From Flavobacteriales bacterium (GTDB lineage: Bacteria; Bacteroidota; Bacteroidia; NS11-12g; UBA9320), in contig JACJZV010000004.1 in the NCBI GenBank assembly GCA_020635395.1, positions 186,001 to 250,000 on the forward strand: a stretch of DNA of 64,000 nt, in the 5' to 3' direction. The notes beneath the pieces were generated by a model. That model saw only the letters and a program-made list of their open reading frames with translations, did not search any database and was not told where the DNA came from. Within the stretch, counting starts at the first letter, position 1, and the number at the start of each line of letters is the position of its first letter. Below are positions 54,389 through 61,700 of the stretch, one piece after another. A program made the translations under genes and the position numbers.

Positions 54389-54408
54389 AACTCATTAAAT
54401 TATGAGTT
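54389..54408. promoter_or_regulatory. Operator-like palindrome before the PIN cassette
   Basis: AACTCATTAAATTATGAGTT: 7-bp perfect arms around a 6-bp centre, 30 bases before a TAAATTTG (-7-like, 54439-54446) and 65 before the TTG start. Suited to binding a dimeric repressor, possibly the first cassette protein. Confidence 0.5.
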
Positions 54409-54472
54409 ATAGCTTGTTTAAAGGTTCAAAAAATTCATTAAATTTGATTTTGAATAATAGACGTGTAAAGTA

Positions 54473-55249
54473 TTGAACAAGCTTTTAAAGACAGATACTA
54501 TAAAGCTTAGGTTTGTTGGTAACAACATTGACCCAACAAAAATCACTTTTAGTGAGCTAGGCGATGTTTTAAGTTATTTTGAAAAGGCTTTAAAAAACAT
54601 TGTGTTTAGCTACGATAAAAGCCATTCGAAAGAAAAAGATTACTATTTAACTTTATCGGATATAACAAAAGAAAGTGCAGGATTTGTTTCAAAGGCATTT
54701 ACCCCAAATCACGAATTCGACCATGCTCTACTAAACCTTAAAGATATTATCAAGAGTAGCAACGGTGAAGGACTTAACGATACTGCAATTAAATGTCTTA
54801 ATTCTTTCAGTGGTTGGTTGAGAAATCATGGTTGTGATGCAGAGTGTTATTATAATAATGTACTAACAACTGAAATACCGAAAGAAACTAAGATAATAAA
54901 ACCGTATCTTATTCGTGAAATAACCACCTTATACGGCAAGGTAATACATGTTGGAAATGAGAAATCACCTAAAGCTGAATTTAGAATTGAAAACGGCCAA
55001 AAGCTTAACATTCAGCTTAGCAAAGAATTGGCACAAGAAATCGCGAAATATTTATACAAAGAAATTGCTCTAATTGGAGAGTCACATCTTAATCCAAAAA
55101 CCCTATCGATTGCGGAATTTGAGTTGCACGATTTTATTGTATTAAGTAAATTGTCGGAGATTGATAAAATTAAACGATTAAAAAGTGGGCTCAGTGATTC
55201 ATGGGAAGACATTGATGACCCCATACAATTTTTAGGATTGAATGAATGA
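54473..55249 (+). CDS. First protein of the PIN cassette, putative antitoxin/partner, unknown family
   Basis: 258 residues from a TTG start preceded by TAAATTTG. The N-terminal half (TIKLRFVGNNIDPTKITFSE, LGDVLSYFEKALKNIVF, LTLSDITKESAGFVSKAF) looks like an alpha/beta domain. A beta-rich second domain from about residue 150 (LYGKVIHVGNEKSPKAEFRI, ENGQKLNIQLSKELAQEIAK) looks OB/Sm-like, a fold that often binds nucleic acid; the C-terminus is helical and acidic (SGLSDSWEDIDDPIQFLGL). I do not recognise the family. Its stop overlaps the PIN gene start (ATGA). By position and coupling it should neutralise or guide the PIN nuclease (inference). Confidence 0.75.
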   Translation: MNKLLKTDTIKLRFVGNNIDPTKITFSELGDVLSYFEKALKNIVFSYDKSHSKEKDYYLTLSDITKESAGFVSKAFTPNHEFDHALLNLKDIIKSSNGEGLNDTAIKCLNSFSGWLRNHGCDAECYYNNVLTTEIPKETKIIKPYLIREITTLYGKVIHVGNEKSPKAEFRIENGQKLNIQLSKELAQEIAKYLYKEIALIGESHLNPKTLSIAEFELHDFIVLSKLSEIDKIKRLKSGLSDSWEDIDDPIQFLGLNE

Positions 55250-55779
55250 CTAGGGGAGGCAAATACGTCATAGATTCAATGATAGTCATTTGGGCTATTA
55301 AGAAGGAGGGGGAAGATCAAAAGCAACAGGAAGCAATGTCTTTTCTTCGTGGCATTGATAGGATTGGAGCAGAATTATATTTTGCTGCCCCAATTCTTAC
55401 CGAAATTCTATCACCTTACAAACATGATTCAGAAAGAAGAAATGAGTTAATTTCAGATATAACTCAACATTATAAGATACTTCCTTTTGATTTTAAAAGT
55501 TCTTTAGAAGCTGCCGATTTAATAAACCAATATGGAAAAGACCCTGAGTTACGAGCAATTCTTGAAAATGAAACTGGCCAGTACCACAATCTTTCAACGA
55601 AACTTAAATTTGACATTCAAATCGTGTCGTGTGCAATTGCACACAAAATGGACGGAATAATTAGCGAAGAAAAGAATGCAATTAAAACATATGCATCTGG
55701 GCGTATTCCTATTTTTAGTATGAATGAATTTATATTTGATGGAACATCTGGCTTATTTCTGATTCCAAAAAATGGATAA
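55246..55779 (+). CDS. PIN-domain ribonuclease of the tRNA-Lys element
   Basis: 177 residues, longer than the usual 130-140 of VapC toxins. PIN acidic residues: Asp10 (YVIDSMIVIWAI), Glu53 (APILTEILSPY), Asp123 (LKFDIQIVSCAIAHKMDGII) and Glu141/142 (ISEEKN) in place of the usual last Asp. An insertion at about 95-120 (GKDPELRAILENETGQYHN) lengthens the central part. The likely activity is RNA cleavage, tRNA being a common PIN target. Translationally coupled to the gene before it. Unrelated in sequence to the VapC-like toxin at 21.0 kb. Confidence 0.85.
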   Translation: MTRGGKYVIDSMIVIWAIKKEGEDQKQQEAMSFLRGIDRIGAELYFAAPILTEILSPYKHDSERRNELISDITQHYKILPFDFKSSLEAADLINQYGKDPELRAILENETGQYHNLSTKLKFDIQIVSCAIAHKMDGIISEEKNAIKTYASGRIPIFSMNEFIFDGTSGLFLIPKNG

Positions 55780-55860
55780 CAAGGTAAAACCTAAAATGAT
55801 AAACTAAACAATAGATCTCAGTTTTATACATCTATTATCGAATTGATAATACAAAAATTT

Positions 55861-55888
55861 AAAAAAAAAGCTGCCCATACAGGACAGC
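55861..55888 (-). terminator. Intrinsic terminator of the permuted tRNA-like RNA
   Basis: On the minus strand GCTGTCC / GGGCAGC (7 bp, one G-U) with a 5-nt loop, followed by nine T residues. It lies directly behind the tRNA-like 5' half, which shows the minus strand is meant to be transcribed here. Confidence 0.85.
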
Positions 55889-55902
55889 CTTACCTAAGAA
55901 AT

Positions 55903-55994
55903 ATCAATCGAGCGTTTTATCCAATTAAACTAATACCCCATTTTAAGGTTTCAAATTGTGGAGTATACGGGGTTCGAACCCGTATCAATCGAGC
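55903..55994 (-). ncRNA. Circularly permuted tRNA-like gene (3' half before 5' half)
   Basis: Reading the minus strand, a tRNA 3' half comes first (55994-55959): T arm ACGGG-TTCGAAC-CCCGT with a perfect T loop, acceptor strand ATACTCC and A. After a 19-nt linker comes a 5' half (55939-55903): GGGGTAT, TA (U8-A9), and D arm GTTT-AATTGGATA-AAAC. The acceptor strands pair over all 7 positions with a single G3-U70 wobble, the alanine identity mark. Both halves carry GCTCGATTGAT. Joining them directly gives 73 bases with a 4-bp anticodon stem and anticodon GAU; joining with one copy of the repeat gives a tRNA-like RNA without anticodon arm. A terminator follows. CCA is not encoded. Confidence 0.75.
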
Positions 55995-56148
55995 ATCATT
56001 AAATTAATTTCAACATTTAAGCAACGACAACTCTTATACCAAAATAAATTTGCGACAAAATGTCACTAAAGTCACATTGGTTAAGTCATGGACTTCATTT
56101 AAAATATGAGTAGAAGTACAAAATCTACCAACCTATTTTCCAAAAATC

Positions 56149-56166
56149 TGCCTCACATTTACCTCA
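56149..56166 (+). promoter_or_regulatory. Right integrase arm-type site
   Basis: TGCCTCA-CATT-TACCTCA, 57 bases inside the right attachment repeat; same orientation and spacing as the left arm pair. Confidence 0.6.
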
Positions 56167-56223
56167 AACACAAACCCAACCAAATTAACTATCACAAAAT
56201 GAAATAGTTATCACCCAAAAAAA

Positions 56224-56240
56224 AGTCCCAGCGGGATCAC
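56224..56240 (+). repeat. attR-like 17-bp direct repeat
   Basis: AGTCCCAGCGGGATCAC, identical to the end of tRNA-Lys at 54207-54223, with no tRNA body attached. Confidence 0.93.
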
Positions 56241-56241
56241 G

Positions 56242-56280
56242 AACAAAAAAGGTTCAGAGTTTCTCTGAACCTTTTTTGTT
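56242..56280 (+). terminator. Displaced original terminator of tRNA-Lys
   Basis: An 18-bp perfect stem (56242-56259 with 56263-56280) around a 3-nt loop, A run on one side and T run on the other. It begins one base after the right attachment repeat, where the tRNA terminator would have stood before integration. It can also stop the minus-strand lipoprotein gene. Confidence 0.92.
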
Positions 56281-56493
56281 TTTTGAAACTTTAGAGTTTA
56301 TTTGAGTTTAGCGATTCTTAAACCACACACGAGAGCATCATATAATGGAAAGAACTGAAACGTCTTACAAATTAAATTTGCACCATTAGCCACCAAAAAA
56401 TCAATCGGAAGATTAGTTAGAAGTAACATATAATGAAGGAGTTTAAAAAGGGCGATGCGATTAAAAAATTTAAACGAAAGAGGTTCTTCTACC

Positions 56494-57006
56494 CTATTTC
56501 ATCCCAAAATTAATTTTCCCATATTTCGTAAATCCTTCTTTCAAAAATTGATAAAGTGTATCGGCATTTGAAGTGTATCCTCTCACGCCCATTACTTTTT
56601 CCGAAGAACTTAATATGCAATATGTCGGTTGTCCTAAAAATCCTGTAATTGTGTACTGAAGTTCGAAATTCTTTTTTCCAATGGTTGAAAGTGAATCTTT
56701 TGAAGGCCTTTTGTCATCAGTATTAAGAACAACACACACAAATTTTTCACTCAAGAGCCTCTGGTTTTTACGAGCTATAAATACACCCCACTGCTCAGTA
56801 GGTGAAAGAGAGACTCCATAACTGGTAAACACGAGTAGCACAGGTTTTTGCAAGCTGTCTCCCAATTTTATGGCTTGGTCGTAATCTTCATAAAAATTTG
56901 AATCCAAAAAATCTGTCAAGTTTTGCCCCGATTGCAATCTTTCACATCCAAAAAGTAATACAAAAAAGACTGTAAATAGCCCGACTGGGTTTATTCTGTT
57001 AAACAT
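56494..57006 (-). CDS. Thioredoxin-fold lipoprotein without the CxxC motif
   Basis: 170 residues from the ATG at 57006 (lipoprotein signal, lipobox LLFGC); an ATG 24 bases earlier is less suitable. The mature part reads like a thioredoxin-fold domain: DYDQAIKLGDSLQKPVLLVFTSY, LLSEKFVCVVLNTD and the cis-Pro strand FLGQPTYCILSSSEKVMGVRGY. The usual active-site WCxxC is replaced by SYGVSLSP, so it cannot do disulfide exchange there. It could be a binding or chaperone version. Located 31 bases after comM on the same strand. Confidence 0.75.
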   Translation of the reverse strand: MFNRINPVGLFTVFFVLLFGCERLQSGQNLTDFLDSNFYEDYDQAIKLGDSLQKPVLLVFTSYGVSLSPTEQWGVFIARKNQRLLSEKFVCVVLNTDDKRPSKDSLSTIGKKNFELQYTITGFLGQPTYCILSSSEKVMGVRGYTSNADTLYQFLKEGFTKYGKINFGMK

Positions 57007-57037
57007 TATGTAATTCTTTTTTAAAACCACAACTCAC

Positions 57038-58576
57038 TTACCCCGCCCAATTCTCTCTATCCAAACTGCGGTATTGAATGGCTTCGGCAAGGTGCTCTAT
57101 TTTTATGTTTTCTGAAGCATCAAGGTCAGCAATGGTGCGGCTTACCTTTAAAATTCGGTCGTAGGCCCGGGCGGAAAGATTGAGTTTGTTCATGGCATTT
57201 TTAAGCAGAAGACTTCCTGCTTTGTCAATTTCTCCAAACGTACGAATGTGGTTGCTGTTCATCTGTGCATTGCAATAAATGCCACCCACTTCTCGGTATC
57301 TCTCTTCTTGCAACAGTCTGGCGTTTACAACTCGTTTTCTAACAGTTTCGCTGTTTTCGCTGGGCCGCACATCGGCCAATTGGTCAAAGGCTACGGGTGT
57401 AACTTCAATGTGAATATCAATGCGATCGAGCAACGGCCCCGATATTTTGCTTAAATATTTTTGCACCACACCCGGAGCACACACGCAATCTTTTTCAGGA
57501 TGATTGAAATATCCACAAGGGCACGGATTCATGGAGCTAACCAACATAAAGGTAGCCGGATAGTCCACACTAAACTTTGCTCTGGAAATGGTCACTTTCC
57601 GTTCTTCGAGTGGCTGCCGCATTACCTCCAAAACGGTTCGTTTAAACTCGGGCAATTCATCCAAAAACAATACGCCGTTGTGTGCCAATGATATTTCGCC
57701 GGGTTGTGGATTATTGCCACCTCCCACCAATGCCACATCGCTTATGGTATGGTGCGGACTGCGAAACGGTCGGCGAGAAACAAGGCTGCCTTCGGCTCCA
57801 AGTTTTCCGGCAACCGAATGAATTTTGGTGGTTTCCAACGCTTCATGAAGGGTTAATGGCGGCAATATGGACGGAAGTCGTTTGGCCAACATGGTTTTCC
57901 CTGCTCCCGGTGGGCCAATCAAAATAATGTTGTGGCCGCCTGCGGCGGCCACTTCCATCGCTCTTTTAATGTTTTCCTGCCCTTTTACATCGGCAAAATC
58001 CATTTCAAACTGGTCGTGCCGTTCAGCAAATTCGGTGCGGGGGTCAACAAACTCGCGTTCAATATGCAAGTCATTGTTTAAAAAACCAACCAAATCGTTG
58101 ATGTTTTCAATGCCATACACTTCCAAATCTTTTACAATGGCCGCCTCCCGAGCATTTTGTTTGGGCAATATCATGCCCTTAAATCCATCTTTAACTGCCT
58201 GTATGGCAATGGGCAAAGCACCTTTTATGGGCAATACACCTCCATCAAGACTTAGTTCACCCATGATGATGTATTTATCCAGATTATCGGCCAAAATTTG
58301 TTCAGATGCAGCAAGCATTCCGGTGGCTATGGTCAAATCATACGCCGATCCTTCCTTTTTTATATCAGCCGGAGCAAGATTGATAATAATTCCGTTTCGG
58401 GGAACTTTCAACCCATTGTTTTTAAAAGCAGTTTCTATACGAAGTTGGCTTTCTTTTACGGCATTATCGGGCAAACCAACCATAAAAAATTTAGAACCTG
58501 AGCCGATGTTTACTTCTACCGTGATGGTAAAGGCATTTATTCCATAGACAGCACTTCCGTAGGTTTTAACAAGCAT
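57038..58576 (-). CDS. comM: YifB/ComM family Mg chelatase-like AAA+ ATPase
   Basis: 512 residues. A Lon-protease-like N-terminal domain (GINAFTITVEVNIGSGSKFFMVGLPDNAVKE) precedes an AAA+ module with Walker A GPPGAGKT near 220 and Walker B VLFLDELPEF. A zinc-finger-like insert (PCPCGYFNHPEKDCVC) and the C-terminal Mg-chelatase domain (NLSARAYDRILKVSRTIADL) follow. ComM is a branch-migration helicase that extends recombination of incoming DNA in transformation; it fits with dprA in this window. Confidence 0.95.
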   Translation of the reverse strand: MLVKTYGSAVYGINAFTITVEVNIGSGSKFFMVGLPDNAVKESQLRIETAFKNNGLKVPRNGIIINLAPADIKKEGSAYDLTIATGMLAASEQILADNLDKYIIMGELSLDGGVLPIKGALPIAIQAVKDGFKGMILPKQNAREAAIVKDLEVYGIENINDLVGFLNNDLHIEREFVDPRTEFAERHDQFEMDFADVKGQENIKRAMEVAAAGGHNIILIGPPGAGKTMLAKRLPSILPPLTLHEALETTKIHSVAGKLGAEGSLVSRRPFRSPHHTISDVALVGGGNNPQPGEISLAHNGVLFLDELPEFKRTVLEVMRQPLEERKVTISRAKFSVDYPATFMLVSSMNPCPCGYFNHPEKDCVCAPGVVQKYLSKISGPLLDRIDIHIEVTPVAFDQLADVRPSENSETVRKRVVNARLLQEERYREVGGIYCNAQMNSNHIRTFGEIDKAGSLLLKNAMNKLNLSARAYDRILKVSRTIADLDASENIKIEHLAEAIQYRSLDRENWAG

Positions 58577-58738
58577 TATTCTTTATTGTAGAAATGATTT
58601 TATAATGCAAATGTAACCTAATGTATAAATGTAGTTTAATGTGAAAATGAAAAATATATCCATTCGAAAATGAAACAGAATGCTTAAAGATATTGATTCA
58701 TTGTTACGTTGCTACAATGAATCATTTACACATTAACC

Positions 58739-61700
58739 TTATCGCATTAAGTAAACAGTTCCTCTTTCGTTGAATTGTTGGCCGCTGTAAAACTGCCCAT
58801 CAATTGTAAAAACATACTGTTCCATTTCGCTCATGCGACCTTTGTATGTGCCATCCCATGCCATGTTTATATCGGTTGTCTCAAATATTTTTTCTCCCCA
58901 ACGATTAAATATTCTAAACAAATAGCCATTGGGGTCAACCCCAGTCATAACAGGCATAAAATAGTCGTTTAGCTGATTTAACTCGGAGGGTGAAAAAGCA
59001 GATGGAATGAAAATTTTACCACCATCATGCACCGTTATATACAATGGTCTATTAAACGTGTCGCGGCATCCAAATTGATTTTCAACCTGCAAATCGATAT
59101 TGAAAACGCCACTGGCGTTGAGTTGAAAAACCGGAGATTTTTTATGCGAAGAATCATACCAAATACCGTTTTGATTCGAAACATTCCACAAGTAGGTAAC
59201 CGCCCCTATGCTCTGATTGTCGGCAGCAAACTGGGCATTTGGCAAATATCTTTCGGTAGGCGAAATGTTGAAAAGAGCCATCGGGTTCGGGTGTACGGTT
59301 ATCATTTGTTGGGCAGTGGTGTCAGCCTCTCCGCCCGGGCCGTATGCCACCAGTTTAATATCGTATTTACCCTCATATACAAACGAGTGTGATGGGTTTT
59401 CCAAATCCGATTCACTGCCATCGTCAAAAAACCATCTATACCGATTGGCATACAGGCTTTGGTTTGAGAAATTTACGATTAATGGGCTGCATCCGGCAAC
59501 ATTATCGGCAGTAAAAAATGGAATGGGCAAATAGGGTTCTATGATTACCGGCTTGGTAATGGTGTCGGTACAAAAGCCATTATCAACCAATAATTGTACA
59601 TAATAAATACCTGAATCAGAAAAGGTATGTGACGGATATTTTTGGGTTGAAGTAGCTCCACCGTCATCAAAATTCCAAGAATAAGTCAACCCAATAGAAG
59701 ATATTGAAACATCTGTAAAACTAACCGTTGAATTGGGCATTTTGGCATTTATCGGGTCGAATATAAAGTTGGCTTTGGGACGGTCATAAACGGTTATCAT
59801 TGCTTTTTTCTCTATCGAATCTGGACAGCCATTTATATCATATCCAATGTATTTTACTGAAAAAACTCCACCCTTTTTATAAAAATATACGGGCATCGAA
59901 TCCCGACTTTCTGCTCCATCGCCAAAAGTCCATTTGTGATAAACAGCAAACTTGGAGCGGTTTTTAAAAGCCACATTGTCTTCTACACAAAGGTTTGAAA
60001 TAACACTGGTGTCAAAATCTACGGTCATGATGGGGTTTACCGACACAACATGTATTGCAGTATCCGGACATCCGGCGGTATTTTTTACAATAAGCCTAAC
60101 CGGATAATTGGCCGTTGCGTTTCGGTTTCGAACCAACAATAGACTTGGCTCTGCCAGGTTGCTCGTTTTGCCATTGCCAAAATCCCAGTTATTGCTCACA
60201 TTGTTGATGCTTCGGTTTACCATCGAAAAATATCCGCTGTCGCATACATCCATGCGAAAAGGCGAAAAATCTGCCGTAGGTTCCGGAATTATTTTAAATC
60301 GAATGGTATCATTATCAACACAGCCAAATGTGTTGGTAGTTTGAAGTGAAACCATTAAATCTTTCGTAACATTCGATATGTTTTGATAGAAAAAAGAAGG
60401 TTGGCTTTGAGTAGATGTGTTTTCGTTTCCAAAATTCCATAAAGACTGGCTGTAGTTTTGCGAACCATTAATAAAATTGATGACAGCCGGAGAGCAAAAC
60501 GAATCGAGATTATTCAAAATTTGGGCAACCGTAAACGGATAAACATAAACAGAATCAATGGCGGTATCCTTACAATTTCGACTGGAAGATGCCTCCAACC
60601 TTACCTCAAAGTCAAGTCCGGTATAAGCATCACTTCCCTTTTTGTATTGGTAATTTGGGCTACTCGAAGTAGAACTAACACCATCGCCAAAATCCCACGA
60701 ATAAAATACTGCCCCATTGGAATTGTTGGTAAAATTAAATTCATCATACCAACAAATACTGTCAAATACAGGTTGAAAATCTGCAATGGGTTGGGCAAAA
60801 ACAGTAACTGTTCTGATGGCTGTATCGCTTTGGCAACCATTTTGACTTTTGGTAAAAAGCAGAACGGTGTATGTGGTGTCCATTAGGCGAACAAACGGAA
60901 ATAAAAATGCTGTATCGGCGGGCGATGACGAAAAACCGGAGCCTAAATTCCAAAAATTTTGATTGTTTAACTGACTGTTGTTTTTAAAATTGACCAATAA
61001 TGGCCCGCATCCTTGAGTTTTATCCTGAGTAAAAACCGCATTGGGTGTCGGAAAAACCGTGACAGTATCATAAGCCGTATCCCTACAACCATGTTCGCTT
61101 ATTGCAATTAACTGAATGTTATATTCTTTGTTGGCAAAGGCGGTTTCATAAAAGGTTTCTGTGGCATTGGTTTGGGCAGAGGTGTTTGCATTTCCAAAAC
61201 TCCAGAAAAAACTCATATCGCCGATAGAGCTGGTATCATACGGCACGGAATTATTGGTAAATTGAACCGATAGCGGTGAGCAGCCCTTATTGGTATCTAA
61301 AGAAAAAGAGGACAAAGGTTTTGGGAAAACCTGTACCGTTTTTTGCATACTATCTGCACACAAATGCTCGCTATATCCAATCAATTTCAAGGTATAAAAA
61401 GTATCTTTTACGGGATTGGCCCTAAAACTGGCACTCGGATTTTGGAACACAGATGTCTGTCCATTACCAAAATCCCAATCAAACGTCATGATGCCAATAG
61501 AGCCAAAATTGTTGGGTTTAGAAATGTTGGTAATATTGGGTTCAAAAGGCCCACAACCCTCGGTTTGACTAAGGCTAAAATCAACCGTAGGTTTTGGATA
61601 AACGGTAATGTTCGACCGTTTTGAAGCCGAGCAACCATTGGTTGATTTAATGGATAACGAAACCGTATAAACCGAATCGATGGTTTTTGAATCGTAATAC

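Larger units (their letters stand above)
54207..56240. mobile_element. 2-kb integrated element in the 3' end of tRNA-Lys, without integrase
   Basis: Bounded by a 17-bp perfect direct repeat (AGTCCCAGCGGGATCAC) that begins in the T loop of tRNA-Lys and reappears 2,017 bases downstream. Inner arm sites TGCCTCA-N4-T(G/A)CCTCA occur at both ends in the same orientation. Contents: terminator, small repeats, an operator-like dyad, a coupled two-gene PIN cassette, and a minus-strand permuted tRNA-like RNA with terminator. The original tRNA terminator lies directly outside the right repeat. No recombinase is encoded, so movement would need one in trans, or the integrase was lost. Confidence 0.88.

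Noticed and set aside
55861..55994. Ordinary tmRNA (ssrA), one-piece or permuted
   Set aside because: A canonical D stem and D loop are present and no tag-coding frame or pseudoknot-rich region of tmRNA size lies beside it.
56433..56513. 26-codon open frame MKEFKKGDAIKKFKRK
   Set aside because: Very short, overlaps the end of a convergent gene and has no promoter or conserved feature.
57248..58547. Several plus-strand open frames opposite comM
   Set aside because: Antisense to a complete, well-conserved gene; no start signals or recognisable products.
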